From assembly GCA_964504305.1 (NCBI GenBank), contig CAZDEB010000006.1, forward strand, positions 124,001 to 188,000: a stretch of DNA of 64,000 nucleotides, written 5' to 3'. The translations under genes were made by a program, and so were the position numbers. Positions within the stretch are counted from its first letter, which is position 1, and each line of letters begins with the position of its first letter. A model generated the notes under the pieces. It saw nothing but the letters and a program-made list of their open reading frames with translations, had not been told where the DNA came from and ran no database searches. Below are positions 17,094 through 26,819 of this stretch, piece after piece. The DNA is from UBA11606 sp964504305. GTDB lineage: Bacteria > Actinomycetota > Acidimicrobiia > Acidimicrobiales > Aldehydirespiratoraceae.

Positions 17094-17714
17094 CTAGTCG
17101 ACTCCGTACTGGCGATCCCCGGCATCGCCCAGGCCGGGGAGAATGAACCCCACATCGTTGAGCCGCTCCTCGAGCGACGCCGTAACGACACGGGCGACAC
17201 GCCCCGATGACCGAATTGCTTCGATTCCTTCAGGGGCCGCCAGCACGCAAACGATGGTGATTTCGCCCGCGCCGGCGGCTTCGAGGTGATCGCAGGCATC
17301 GAGGGCCGAGCCGCCAGTGGCCAGCATTGGGTCGAGCAAGACGACCGGATCTCCATCGAGGGGCGGCAGCGTATTCATGTAGGTGGTGGCCTTGAGAGTT
17401 CCTTCGTCGCGTCGAAGACCAAGGAAGCCTGTGTCGGCCGAGGGCAGCATTTCGAGCGCAGCCGCAAGCATGCCCAACCCGGCCCGCAGAATGGGTACCA
17501 AGACCGGGATCGTGTCGAGCTTCGACCCCGGAGCGGGGCCCATCGGCGTGTCGACGGTTACCGCGGTACTGCGATGCTGTCTCATCGACTCGTAAAGCAA
17601 CAACGAACTGATCTGACCCAACAAGACCCGGAATTGGGCCGGGCCGGTCGAGGAGTCGCGTAGGCGGGTCAGCCGGTCGGCGATGATGGGATGGTTAACG
17701 ACGTCGAACTGCAC
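17094..17714 (-). CDS. upp: Uracil phosphoribosyltransferase
   Basis: Upp makes UMP from uracil and PRPP in pyrimidine salvage. It has 206 residues, starts at GTG 17714, and shows LRDSSTGPAQFRVLLGQIS, VPILRAGLGM (uracil loop region), LRRDEGTLKATTYMNTLP and the PRPP loop LLDPMLATGGSA (126-137). The C-terminus ends in GLGDAGDRQYGVD, matching the family's GDAGDRxFGT end. It runs directly into the dehydrogenase gene. PRPP synthetase is at 48153 in the same window. Confidence 0.95.
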   Translation of the reverse strand: MQFDVVNHPIIADRLTRLRDSSTGPAQFRVLLGQISSLLLYESMRQHRSTAVTVDTPMGPAPGSKLDTIPVLVPILRAGLGMLAAALEMLPSADTGFLGLRRDEGTLKATTYMNTLPPLDGDPVVLLDPMLATGGSALDACDHLEAAGAGEITIVCVLAAPEGIEAIRSSGRVARVVTASLEERLNDVGFILPGLGDAGDRQYGVD

Positions 17715-17752
17715 ACCGTGAGCATGCCATGCCCGGCGATGGGTCCGAAAAC

Positions 17753-20611
17753 CTAGGAGCGAACAACTTCGAGGTAGGCCGACGGATCGAATAGCCCGCC
17801 CGCAAGGGCTCTGACATTCGCCCTCGTTACTTGGGCGAGAAGCGGGTTGCGGTTGTCGAGGGTGAGCCCCGGGGCATTGGGGTCGCGCACCGCCGCGAGG
17901 TTGCCGTTGAGGAAATCGCCGTTGTTCAAGAAGCGGAATTCGTCAACCAGAACCGCAACAATGCGGTCGAACTCCTCAGCAGTCGGGCCGTTGGCGGCGA
18001 GGTCGGCGATTTCGCCAAGGGTTCGGGTCCGGATCTCGTCGATGCGGGTGGGGTCGCCGTCGATCGCCACCAAGAGTTGCATGCGCTGGTCGGGGATCAG
18101 GTCGGGAGAAATCGAAGCGAATCCGCCGTAGGCCGCGCCGAGTTCCTCTCGGATCGAATCTCTAATCCGGCCGCTGATTATCGCCTCGAGAACCCGGGCG
18201 GTAGCTGCGTCGGCCGAACTCCACGACCTTTCGGCCGCCCACTGCATCACCAAACCGCCGTTGGCGGTTCCTTCGGACAACGAAATTGGGCGCGTACGTA
18301 CGCTGGTCGGAGGAGCTGGCAGGGTATCGACGAACGTGTCGGCCCGGCCGGCCGGCAGAGTACCGATGTAGGTAGCCGCGAGTTGGGCGATCAAATCGAT
18401 GTCGATGTCGCCCGCCACCGACACAACGAGGTCGTCGACTTTGCCGAGTCGAGAGAGATACAGATCGAGCAGTGATTCGGAGGTAGCAGTAGCCAGCTGA
18501 TCAACCGACGCGACCCAGTTGGTTGAGTCGGCGTCGTAAAGCAATTCGAACAGGGCCAGATTGGCTTGAAGGTCGCTATCGCTTTGCGACGCCTGAAGCA
18601 GGACGTTGGCTTGGGCCAGAGCGCTGCTCAACGCCGGCCCGTCCACACGCGGCTTGGTCACCAGGAGGTACAGCAGCTGAAACATCGTCTCGACGTCGGT
18701 GGCATCGGCCGAACCGCTGAAACCTTCGGTTTCGGTATCTATCCATGGGTGCAGCTCAACGGTTTGGTCGGCCAACAGCTGGCTGAGCTGAGCGGCCGAG
18801 AGATCGCCAAGGCCGGACTGCGACACCGCGTCGACTGCGACCGCGGCCAGGGCAACCTGATCTGGCGGCAGTAGCGAGGTCCCCCCGAGGCTTTCGGCTT
18901 GTACCAACACCGTGCCCTCTTGGATCTGGGACTCCTGGAAGACGACGGTTGTGCCATTGTCGAAGCGCCAGCTGGTGATGGTGCCGTTGGGGGAGTCGAC
19001 CTCCCTTGTGGCGCTTGGCTCGGTGGGTGAGGGCGCGGTCATCAGCTTGTCGACCGGGGGCCCACCGTCGGCCGGGATGATTGGCTCGGGGGAAGTGGCT
19101 GCGGCTGTGAGTTCTTCGACCGACGGCAACGCCGCATCGTCGGCTCCGATAGCCACGATGATCGGCCCGTTCGAAGCGAATTGCTGCGCCCAATGAACGT
19201 TCAGGTCTTCGACGCTGACACGATCGAGATAGGTCCTCTCTCGTTGGATCGCAGTGGCTGGAGCTTCGCCGCCATCGCCAGTAAGAAAAAACGAGACGTA
19301 CGACTCGGCGTACTCGGCGTCTTGGGTGGAGTCAATCGATGACTCCCACGTGTCGAGGCTGGCCCGTTCGGTCGCGAGGGCCTCGTCGAACTCGGCTGGA
19401 GTGAATCCGCGGTCGGCGACACCCTTGAGCACTCCCAGATACTCGCCGACCGACTCTGCGAGATCGGAGCTGCGAAGGTTGGTGCCAAAGAAGTCCATGC
19501 CGCGGTTGAAGGCGAACGGGCTGAAACCTGGTTCGTGGTCGAGCAACAAGTCGCCGCCGAAGTAAGCGGTCTGGAGGCGCCGAGTGAGCATGGTGGACAC
19601 CATGAGATCTCGTGTGAACGCTTCGGCGCCGGCGACGGTGCCGAGATCGCGTGATGGGCGACGCCAATCCATCGACACGTTGTCGACGACGTTGTCGGGG
19701 TGAGTGAAATGCGAGACAGTCGGTTCGGGGCTGGGTTCGACGACGATGTCGCGACGGTCCGGATGATCGTTGCCGCGCGGTTCGAACGCTTCGAACGACT
19801 CGATGACAAGATCTTCCATGTCGTCGAGACTGAGGTCACCGACCATCACGATCGCCATGTTGTCGGGGCGATACCAGCGGTCGTAGAAGGCCCGCAGCGC
19901 TGGCGCTTCGGTCGAATCGATCTTTTCGCCGGTGCCGATCACTTGGCGGTTCTCGTATTCGGTTCCGCGGCCGTAGATGGACTCGACCTCAGAGAAGATC
20001 AGACCATCGACGGACTCGCGACCTTGACGTCGTTCGTCGCGTACGACGCCGCGCTCGGCTTCGACATCGACCTCGGCCAGGGTCGCGGCCTGAGCCCACT
20101 GGGCCATCACGTCAACGGCGACCCGAACGGCGGTTGGGTCGGTGGCGTTGGCCTGCAGCGAGTAGACCGTCTCGTCGTAGGTGGTACGGGCGTTGGTGTC
20201 GGCACCGAACTCCATGCCCAGATCCTGCAAAGCCCGGTCGAGTTCGTTGCCCGGGTATTTTTCGGTGCCGTTGAACAACATGTGTTCGAGGAAGTGAGCA
20301 ATGCCGTCTTCGGGGTCGACCTGCTGGGCCGACCCGGCGTTGACGACGAGCCTCAGGTCGACCGAACCCCCCGGCGAGTCGTTTTGGCGCAAGTAGTAGG
20401 TGAGGCCGTTGTCGAGCGTCCCGATACGAATCGCTGGGTCGACGGCGAGCGCCGCGGGCTGATCGTTGCCGGATGTATCGACCGTTACGTCGTCAGGGGG
20501 ATTGTCGACGTTCTGCTCGGATACGCCGCCCGAACAAGCGCTGGCCAGAATCGCTACCGCCGCGAGCATGGTGCCCCACCGCCGCGGTGATCTGTTGCTC
20601 CAAAGAGTCAT
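17753..20611 (-). CDS. M16 (insulinase/pitrilysin) family peptidase, lipoprotein
   Basis: A zinc protease of 952 residues with an inverted motif HFLEH (106-110) and a downstream acidic helix. The start at 20611 yields a lipoprotein signal: basic N-terminus, hydrophobic stretch, then ILASACSGG with the lipidated Cys at 26. It has tandem M16 halves: the active domain at about 60-270 and the inactive M16_C-like repeats through to 950. It probably sits on the outer face of the membrane. The gene follows the adenosine deaminase gene by 10 bases. No clear Shine-Dalgarno sequence is present. Confidence 0.9.
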   Translation of the reverse strand: MTLWSNRSPRRWGTMLAAVAILASACSGGVSEQNVDNPPDDVTVDTSGNDQPAALAVDPAIRIGTLDNGLTYYLRQNDSPGGSVDLRLVVNAGSAQQVDPEDGIAHFLEHMLFNGTEKYPGNELDRALQDLGMEFGADTNARTTYDETVYSLQANATDPTAVRVAVDVMAQWAQAATLAEVDVEAERGVVRDERRQGRESVDGLIFSEVESIYGRGTEYENRQVIGTGEKIDSTEAPALRAFYDRWYRPDNMAIVMVGDLSLDDMEDLVIESFEAFEPRGNDHPDRRDIVVEPSPEPTVSHFTHPDNVVDNVSMDWRRPSRDLGTVAGAEAFTRDLMVSTMLTRRLQTAYFGGDLLLDHEPGFSPFAFNRGMDFFGTNLRSSDLAESVGEYLGVLKGVADRGFTPAEFDEALATERASLDTWESSIDSTQDAEYAESYVSFFLTGDGGEAPATAIQRERTYLDRVSVEDLNVHWAQQFASNGPIIVAIGADDAALPSVEELTAAATSPEPIIPADGGPPVDKLMTAPSPTEPSATREVDSPNGTITSWRFDNGTTVVFQESQIQEGTVLVQAESLGGTSLLPPDQVALAAVAVDAVSQSGLGDLSAAQLSQLLADQTVELHPWIDTETEGFSGSADATDVETMFQLLYLLVTKPRVDGPALSSALAQANVLLQASQSDSDLQANLALFELLYDADSTNWVASVDQLATATSESLLDLYLSRLGKVDDLVVSVAGDIDIDLIAQLAATYIGTLPAGRADTFVDTLPAPPTSVRTRPISLSEGTANGGLVMQWAAERSWSSADAATARVLEAIISGRIRDSIREELGAAYGGFASISPDLIPDQRMQLLVAIDGDPTRIDEIRTRTLGEIADLAANGPTAEEFDRIVAVLVDEFRFLNNGDFLNGNLAAVRDPNAPGLTLDNRNPLLAQVTRANVRALAGGLFDPSAYLEVVRS

Positions 20612-20621
20612 GTAGGGGAAT

Positions 20622-21740
20622 CTAGATTGGTGGTCCCAGTTCCCACGCTTCGAGGGGCGCATATCCCGGTTTGATGACTTGTTCGATGATCTGAAGCCGT
20701 TGACGGAACGGTAAGAAACTCGACTTCATGGCGTTGACCGTGAGCCAGCGTAACCGGTCCCAGCCGTAGCCGAAGGCATCGACTAGGGCCATCATTTCGC
20801 TCGACATCGTGACCCCCGACATCAAACGATTGTCGGTGTTGACCGTGACTCGAAACCGAAGCTGGATGAGTTGGTCGATTGGGTGATCTTCGATGCGGTC
20901 GACGACGCCAGTGTTGACGTTGCTGGTGGGGCAGACCTCGAGAGGGATACGGGCGTCGCGTAGGTAGTGGCCGAGTCGGCCGAGCTGGCGTTCGCCGTCG
21001 GGGTCACGGTTCATGTCTTCGATGATGCGGATTCCGTGACCGAGTCGCTCGGCGCCGCAATATTGGATTGCTTTCCAGATCGAGCGTGGTCCGTAGGCCT
21101 CGCCGGCGTGGATCGTGACATGGAAGTTTTCGCGATGGCAGTACTGGAACGCCAGTAGATGATCGTCGGGCGGGAATCCGTCTTCGGGACCGGCAATGTC
21201 GAAACCAACAACGCCGTGGTCTCGGTGGCGTACCGCCGCCTGGGCGACCTCGAGGCCGCGGTCGAGATGGCGCATGGCCGAGCAGATCACCCTGATGGTG
21301 AGGTTGGTGCCGGCGGCTCCCGAAGTGAATCCAGCGAGCACGGCCTCGATAGCGTCGTCGAGGGTGAGTCCGCGCTCTGTGTGAAGTTCGGGGGCGAAAC
21401 GAATCTCGGCGTAGACAACCCCATCGGCGGCGAGGTCTTCGGCGCACTCGCGGGCAACCCGTTCGATGGCGTCGCGGGTCTGCATGACCCCGACCGTGTG
21501 GGCGAACGTTTCGAGATAGAGGGTCAGGTCTTTGCGGTTGGCGCCCCGCAGCATCCACGTTGTGAGCTCTGCCGCGTCGGCGGTCGGAAGGTTGGCGTAT
21601 CCGGTTTGGTCGGCAAGTTCGATGATGGTGTCGGGCCGCAACCCGCCATCGAGATGATCGTGCAACACGACCTTGGGGGCTCGGCGGATGCGCTCGAGAG
21701 TAGGTGACCCAACGTCTGGGCCGATATTGGTGCGTTCCAT
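20622..21740 (-). CDS. add: Adenosine deaminase
   Basis: Converts adenosine (and deoxyadenosine) to inosine. From ATG 21740 the protein has 372 residues: HDHLDGGLRP (27-36, metal-binding HxH), IHAGEAYGP (catalytic Glu), LGHGIR, PLEVCPTSNVNTG and VTVNTDNRLMSG (catalytic/metal Asp). Start choice: TAACCT ends 5 bases upstream, consistent with a leaderless transcript; an ATG 21 bases earlier lies upstream of this -10. It heads the minus-strand run ending at 15093 and shares a 57-bp divergent promoter region with the MFS gene. Confidence 0.94.
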   Translation of the reverse strand: MERTNIGPDVGSPTLERIRRAPKVVLHDHLDGGLRPDTIIELADQTGYANLPTADAAELTTWMLRGANRKDLTLYLETFAHTVGVMQTRDAIERVARECAEDLAADGVVYAEIRFAPELHTERGLTLDDAIEAVLAGFTSGAAGTNLTIRVICSAMRHLDRGLEVAQAAVRHRDHGVVGFDIAGPEDGFPPDDHLLAFQYCHRENFHVTIHAGEAYGPRSIWKAIQYCGAERLGHGIRIIEDMNRDPDGERQLGRLGHYLRDARIPLEVCPTSNVNTGVVDRIEDHPIDQLIQLRFRVTVNTDNRLMSGVTMSSEMMALVDAFGYGWDRLRWLTVNAMKSSFLPFRQRLQIIEQVIKPGYAPLEAWELGPPI

Positions 21741-21797
21741 ACGACAGGTTATCGCGCCCATTCGTGACGTCGGCAGTCAGCCACTAGCGTGGATTCG

Positions 21798-22982
21798 ATG
21801 CAGATCCGGCGAGGGCCCCTCTCGATGCTCCTCGTGGCGGTGATGATTGCTTCGACGTTTCAGATCTTCGCGCTTGGGGTTCTGGCTTCGCCGATAATCG
21901 AGGATCTCGATATCAGCCGCACGACCCTCGGCATCATCGGAGCGGTAAATACCGGCGTCGGGGCTTTGACCGCTCCGTTCTCGGGCCGCCTTACCGATCG
22001 CATCGGGCCCCGATCGGCGGTCCTGATCGTGTTGACCCTCTCGGCGGTGGGCATGGTGATGATGTCGCTGGCCCATAGCCCGTTGGTTCTGCTGGCATCG
22101 GGGATCGTGTCCGGAGTTCCCCAAGGCTGGGGCAACCCGTCGACCAACGCCTTGATCGCGTCGGCGGTCGAACCAGGTCAGCGTGGAACGCTTACTGGCA
22201 TCAAGCAGTCCGGCGTCACCTTCGCAATACTCGTAGCTGGGTTGGGCCTCCCTGCTTTCGAGCGGGCCAGTTCGTGGCAGGGCGCCTGTTCGGTGTTCGC
22301 CGGGTTGTTCATATTCCTGGTCATTGTTGCCGCGACCGCGCTTCCCCGCTCGGCTGCGACGGGGGCTCGAGCCGACGACGAAGTGGCCAAGCCGTCACCG
22401 TCGGAGCCTTTGCCCCCCTTCATCATCCGACTGGGGATCTTTGCGTTTGTGATGGGTCTGGCCAGTGGGTCGATAGGACGATTTCTTGCGTTGTTTGCCG
22501 AAGAAGCGCTCGGGTACAGCCTGTCGACCGCCGGGCTGGCCGTGGGCTTGTCCGGACTGCTTGGTATGGGATTTCGGATTGCCGCCGCTCGGGCCGCCGA
22601 GAATCGAATCCCTCCGCCCAAGTTGCTCGTAAGGCTCGCTCTCGTAGGCGTCGCGTCGTCGACTCTGCTGGCTCTCTCGACCGTTGTTGGCGCGTGGCTC
22701 CTGTGGCCGGCCGTCGTGCTGTACGCACTTGGACACACGGCGTGGAACGCAGTGGCCAACTTGACCATCATCATGACGGTCCCGACTCATCAAGCCGGAC
22801 GGGCATCGGGAATAATCATTTTCGGGTTCTTGCTCGGTTTGAGTCTGGCCAGCCCCGGAACGGGCGCCATCGTCGATGCCACCGGCAACTACGCCTACGC
22901 GTGGTGGGCCAGCGCGGCTCTTGCGTTCGGAGCGGCGGTGTTGTTGTCGCGATCGGTAGGCGAACCCAAGGCTGCGACCTAG
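21798..22982 (+). CDS. MFS transporter
   Basis: A major facilitator superfamily permease of 394 residues with about twelve hydrophobic segments. The loop 2-3 motif A is GRLTDRIGPRSAVL, and there is a second-half counterpart near RIAAARAAENR. Start ATG 21798 is preceded by TAGCGT (21785-21790) with 7 bases between, a leaderless arrangement; a GTG at 21789 overlaps the -10. The substrate is unknown. The 3' end overlaps the GNAT gene on the other strand by 4 bases. Confidence 0.88.
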   Translation: MQIRRGPLSMLLVAVMIASTFQIFALGVLASPIIEDLDISRTTLGIIGAVNTGVGALTAPFSGRLTDRIGPRSAVLIVLTLSAVGMVMMSLAHSPLVLLASGIVSGVPQGWGNPSTNALIASAVEPGQRGTLTGIKQSGVTFAILVAGLGLPAFERASSWQGACSVFAGLFIFLVIVAATALPRSAATGARADDEVAKPSPSEPLPPFIIRLGIFAFVMGLASGSIGRFLALFAEEALGYSLSTAGLAVGLSGLLGMGFRIAAARAAENRIPPPKLLVRLALVGVASSTLLALSTVVGAWLLWPAVVLYALGHTAWNAVANLTIIMTVPTHQAGRASGIIIFGFLLGLSLASPGTGAIVDATGNYAYAWWASAALAFGAAVLLSRSVGEPKAAT

Positions 22983-23569
22983 ACCGGAAGCCGCAGCATG
23001 GGCCGAAGCGCGACGTTTGGTGCGAACTCGACTGTTGCTATCTGTTCAAATCCGTGTCGGGCGTAGAGGCCGACACTGCGACTGGTTGATGCTTCGAGGT
23101 AGGCCGGGATCTGCTCGGCGTCACACACGCGAAGCACCCGTTCGAGAAGTTTCGACCCTGCCCCTTGGCCGCGAGCCCGACTTCGGGCGCCGATGAGGTG
23201 AAGGTAGAAGTGCGGCTCCTCGGGATGCCAATCGGCGAGCTCGACGAACGCCGGAAACGATGCCTCGAGCCGTTCGTCGATTCCGTGGTGGCCGAACGCT
23301 TCTCGTAGCGCCCCGGTGTCGGCGCTGACACCGGGAGGGGTCCACAGCGCGGCGGCGTCGGCGTCGATCATGTAGGTGTGGCCGTGCCCGAGGTAGCTAT
23401 CGGCCTCGGCTTCCATACATGCCCGGATTGCGGCCGGGGTGGCGAATCCGGGCCGAGCCGGATCTTCGAGGTGGTGGGCAAATATCGGGTCGTCGATAAA
23501 GGCGTCGATCAGGATTTCGATGAGGGTGTCTCGGTCGTCGGGCTGAGCGTGCCGAGTCGTTCGAGTCAC
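22979..23569 (-). CDS. GNAT family N-acetyltransferase
   Basis: A 196-residue acetyl-CoA-dependent acyltransferase. The acetyl-CoA motif is ARSRARGQGAGSKLLERVL (R-x-x-G-x-G/A). A C-terminal YLEASTSRSVGLYARHGFEQ matches the motif B region with the conserved Tyr. The substrate is unknown. Its ATG overlaps the dioxygenase stop by 4 bases, so it is the last gene of the transporter operon that starts at 29512. That context suggests it modifies the imported compound or its product; this is inference. Confidence 0.87.
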   Translation of the reverse strand: MTRTTRHAQPDDRDTLIEILIDAFIDDPIFAHHLEDPARPGFATPAAIRACMEAEADSYLGHGHTYMIDADAAALWTPPGVSADTGALREAFGHHGIDERLEASFPAFVELADWHPEEPHFYLHLIGARSRARGQGAGSKLLERVLRVCDAEQIPAYLEASTSRSVGLYARHGFEQIATVEFAPNVALRPMLRLPV

Positions 23570-24408
23570 AAAAACCCGTGTAGCGGCATCTCGGCTGGTC
23601 GCTGTATCCAGTTGTCGGCGAGGTAGTCGGTCGCCCCATCGATCACGTGCAGCGTGTAGGCGTGGCGGCTCGTGGCCGAGCGGTTGGGGCCACTCCAGTG
23701 AGGCAAAGATCCGTGCAACAGGACCAGCGTCCCGGCTTTGGCTTCGATCGCCACGAGATCGGCCTCGGGGTAGGGCGACTTATCGAGTACATCGGTGACT
23801 GTTCCGCCCGACCCATCGAGACGGAATCGAGACTTCACGGCGATGCGGTGACCGCCGGGAATGGCCCACAAACATCCGTTGTCAATCGTGGCGTCTTCGA
23901 TGGCCACCCAGAACCCAACAACCGATTGCGGTTCGGTCCACAAGAAGGTGTGATCGCAGTGACTGACAACTTCGCCGCCAATGCCGGGCTGCTTGAAGAT
24001 GTACATCGACTGGAGCAGCTTGGGATCGACAAACCCGATGTCAGCAGCCAATTCGGCCATTTGCGGCAACCGAGAGAATTCGCTGAAAACCGGGTCGAGG
24101 TCGTGCATGGCATGACCCAGTTTGTTGATCGCGAGCGGCAGGGGAACGGTGAGCTCACCATCTTGGATGGCGCCGTCTTCGAAAAACCACCGCACCTTGT
24201 CGCCAGAGCCCAGAAACCACTCGTCTTGAGCGTGGCTGCGTTCGGTGGTCGAAAACACCGTGGGCGAACCCTGTTGGCTCAGATCGATCTGGTCGAGCAA
24301 ATCGACCACATGGGCCTTGAGAGCACCGCACTGCTCGGATGTCACGAAATCGTCGATGACCAAGAAGCCATCACGGTCCCATGCCGCGAGCTGCTCAGTA
24401 GTGAGCAT
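23566..24408 (-). CDS. Phytanoyl-CoA dioxygenase (PhyH) family protein
   Basis: An Fe(II)/2-oxoglutarate-dependent oxygenase of 280 residues. The metal triad appears as SHCDHTF (H-x-D) and a distal His in the segment LLHGSLPHWSGPNRS, with a following Arg-containing SRHAYTLHVID for 2-oxoglutarate. The N-terminus (LAAWDRDGFLVIDDFV) is characteristic of the family. It starts 3 bases after the permease stop and overlaps the GNAT gene. PhyH enzymes hydroxylate varied small molecules; the substrate here is unknown, but the operon ties it to the imported solute. Confidence 0.88.
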   Translation of the reverse strand: MLTTEQLAAWDRDGFLVIDDFVTSEQCGALKAHVVDLLDQIDLSQQGSPTVFSTTERSHAQDEWFLGSGDKVRWFFEDGAIQDGELTVPLPLAINKLGHAMHDLDPVFSEFSRLPQMAELAADIGFVDPKLLQSMYIFKQPGIGGEVVSHCDHTFLWTEPQSVVGFWVAIEDATIDNGCLWAIPGGHRIAVKSRFRLDGSGGTVTDVLDKSPYPEADLVAIEAKAGTLVLLHGSLPHWSGPNRSATSRHAYTLHVIDGATDYLADNWIQRPAEMPLHGFL

Positions 24409-24411
24409 TGG

Positions 24412-25668
24412 TTAGGTCTCGCCCTTTCGGTAGGTCTGACCATCGGCCGCCGGCATTCGAAGCCTCTGACTGAAGAACGTGAGAACCAACAACACGATGA
24501 TGAACGGCAAGATGCTGATGAACCATTTGTCGACGATCTCGCTGTTGAAGAACCATATGAGGCTCGCCGATCCAATGACCGCGGCCAGGATCATGTCGGT
24601 GAATTTCTGCTTGCGATACGAGAGCACCGAGATCACGTAGAGCGCGGCGCCTGATATGAGCAGCAGGGCATGAGACGAATCGCCATCGAGATCCTTGAAG
24701 CCCAAAGCTCGGGGGTAGGCAAACAACAAAGCGCCGGCCATTACCCCCGCCGGCCGCCAGTTGCCGATGATCAGCGCCGCCAGACCGATGAACCCTTGGT
24801 TGTTGGTTGAGCCTTCTTGGTAGATGCCGCCCAGCTCGGGGGTCGCGATGAACGCGCCGCCGAAGCCGGCCAAGGCCCCGCTGAGGATAACGCCGGCGTA
24901 CTTGTAGGCATAGATGTTGATGCCTTGGGACTCGCCGGCCTGGGGGTGTTCGCCGGCGATGCGGAGTCGCAGCCCAAAGCGGGTGCGCCACAGGACCCAC
25001 GCGCTGAGCGGCACCATGGAATACGCGATGATCGTAAAGATGCTTACCGAGGTGGTTATGCCATGGGCCACATCGGCGATCTCGCCTATGAGCGGCCAGT
25101 CTTTGTCGACCAGCCAACCAAGGAAATCGGGCGAGTCCCAGCCAAATAGGCTCCCTCCGGCCAAGATCGGGAACGTGAACTTGCCCGCAGAGTCGAGTCC
25201 GGGCGATTGGGTGATGGATCCACCGTCGTAGCCGTCGAAGATCTCCAACGACAAGAACCGGGTGACAGCCGGCGCGGCGATCAAGATCGCGACGCCGCTG
25301 ATGATGTGGTCAACGCCAAAAGTAACGGTGGCGAGGGCGTGCACGAGCGCACCGAGAGCGCCGCCGATTATGCCAATGAGCAGCCCGGCCCATGGGCCGT
25401 AGTTGATGGTGCCCCATGCGCCGAACCACATCCCGAGGATCATCATTCCTTCGAGACCGATGTTGACCACCCCGGCCCGTTCGGCGAACAGCCCGCCGAG
25501 GCCGGCCAGCATGATGGGCACGGCCCACCGCAGCATGGCTCCCGAAGTAGCGGCATCGGTGAGTTTGTCGGTGTCGGTGATCCATTGAACAACCGCGAGA
25601 ACGGTGATCCCGGCCGCGGTCAGCGCCATCCAACGAACCGGTGTGGGGAGTTTGTCGAGGGGGTTCAT
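24412..25668 (-). CDS. BMP-type ABC transporter permease 2 (NupQ/YufQ-like)
   Basis: A membrane subunit of the BPD_transp_2 family, 418 residues, starting MNPLDKLPTPVRWM. Hydrophobic segments alternate with LFAERAGVVNIGLEGMMI, the signature loop of nucleoside-type ABC permeases, and later STNNQGFIGLAALIIGNWRP. ATG 25668 overlaps the stop of permease 1 by 4 bases (ATGA). It forms the membrane dimer with the next permease. Substrate specificity rests on the binding protein. Confidence 0.92.
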   Translation of the reverse strand: MNPLDKLPTPVRWMALTAAGITVLAVVQWITDTDKLTDAATSGAMLRWAVPIMLAGLGGLFAERAGVVNIGLEGMMILGMWFGAWGTINYGPWAGLLIGIIGGALGALVHALATVTFGVDHIISGVAILIAAPAVTRFLSLEIFDGYDGGSITQSPGLDSAGKFTFPILAGGSLFGWDSPDFLGWLVDKDWPLIGEIADVAHGITTSVSIFTIIAYSMVPLSAWVLWRTRFGLRLRIAGEHPQAGESQGINIYAYKYAGVILSGALAGFGGAFIATPELGGIYQEGSTNNQGFIGLAALIIGNWRPAGVMAGALLFAYPRALGFKDLDGDSSHALLLISGAALYVISVLSYRKQKFTDMILAAVIGSASLIWFFNSEIVDKWFISILPFIIVLLVLTFFSQRLRMPAADGQTYRKGET

Positions 25669-26819
25669 TCGCTTGCCTCCGCTAGGCGGGCCGCCGCTCG
25701 GGCCGCTTCCTCTTTGACTTGTATTCGTCGGACGACTTCGTAACCGATAACGACGGTCAACAAGATGACTCCGCGCATGATGTCGATGATTTCCTTCGGG
25801 GCTGCCCCGCTGGTTTGCAAGATGTCCGATGAGGCGTCGAGGAACGCCCACAGCAAGGCGCCTACTGCGATCCCGGCGGGATGATTGCGTCCCAAGAGGG
25901 CAATGCCGATGCCGTTGAAGCCAAGCCCGCCGACGAAGTTGGGGTTGTAGCGGCCCTTGGCCATGATTTCGGAGATTCCGACGAGTCCGGCAATGCCACC
26001 CGACATGAACATGGCCGTGAGAGCCATACGGCGGGGCGGAACCCCACCGGCTCGTGCCGCTAACGGGTTCCCGCCGCTGGCCCGGAGGTTGTAGCCAAAC
26101 ACGGTGCGGTTCAAGAGCACGTGGTAAGCGATTCCGACGATGATGGCCAGGATCAGGACGCCGGTAAGTTCACGGGCCCCTTTGAGATCACGGATCATTT
26201 CGGGCAGCCATGTCAGGTTGGGCAGAATCCCCGAATCGTCGATGGGTTCGGTGCCGATGCCGACGACGGCGATGTCGCCACCGGCCTGCCAGCGCCGCAC
26301 GAGCCAAGCAATGATCCCGAGGGCGATGCCGTTGAGCATGATCGTGCCGATGACCTCGTTGACCCCGCGGTGCGTGTACATCACGCCGGCGAGTCCGGCC
26401 CAGCCGGCACCGACCGTCATGGCCACCAGAAGGATCAGCGCGATGTGGAGCGGCGCGGGCAGTGCGACGGCCCCGCCGACGTAGGCGGCGAAGATCGCGG
26501 CCATGCGGTATTGACCCTCGACGCCGATGTTGAAGAGGTTCATTTTGAAGCCGATGGCGGCCGCCACCCCGGAGATGTACAACGGCGTCGCCCGGTTGAG
26601 CATGCTTACTTGCGTCTCGAGTTTGCTGGCGTGACCCATCATGTCGCTCAGGGCTTCGAACGGGTTGCTGCCGGAGATCACCAGCACGATGGCGCTGGCG
26701 ACAACCGAGAACAAGAAGGCGCCGAGTGGGGCCGCCAACGACATGTAGCGCTCGCGGCGCTTGGCCGCGGCGATGTCGGCGTCGGCGGTCGAGGCTGGTG
26801 GAGTGGCGGTGTCGGTCAC
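25665..26819 (-). CDS. BMP-type ABC transporter permease 1 (NupP/YufP-like)
   Basis: The second BPD_transp_2 permease, 384 residues. GTG 26819 overlaps the ATPase stop (GTGA). A hydrophilic 25-residue N-terminus precedes about nine membrane segments. Family marks are IGFKMNLFNIGVEGQYRM, the ATPase-contact GGVPPRRMALTAM and GLGFNGIGIALLGRNHP. The partner of the downstream permease. Together they match the NupNOPQ nucleoside importer of Bacillus. Confidence 0.92.
   Translation of the reverse strand: MTDTATPPASTADADIAAAKRRERYMSLAAPLGAFLFSVVASAIVLVISGSNPFEALSDMMGHASKLETQVSMLNRATPLYISGVAAAIGFKMNLFNIGVEGQYRMAAIFAAYVGGAVALPAPLHIALILLVAMTVGAGWAGLAGVMYTHRGVNEVIGTIMLNGIALGIIAWLVRRWQAGGDIAVVGIGTEPIDDSGILPNLTWLPEMIRDLKGARELTGVLILAIIVGIAYHVLLNRTVFGYNLRASGGNPLAARAGGVPPRRMALTAMFMSGGIAGLVGISEIMAKGRYNPNFVGGLGFNGIGIALLGRNHPAGIAVGALLWAFLDASSDILQTSGAAPKEIIDIMRGVILLTVVIGYEVVRRIQVKEEAARAAARLAEASE

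Noticed and set aside
17715..17752. GCATGCCATGC-type repeat between M16 and upp as a terminator
   Set aside because: Too short and without a stable stem or T-run.
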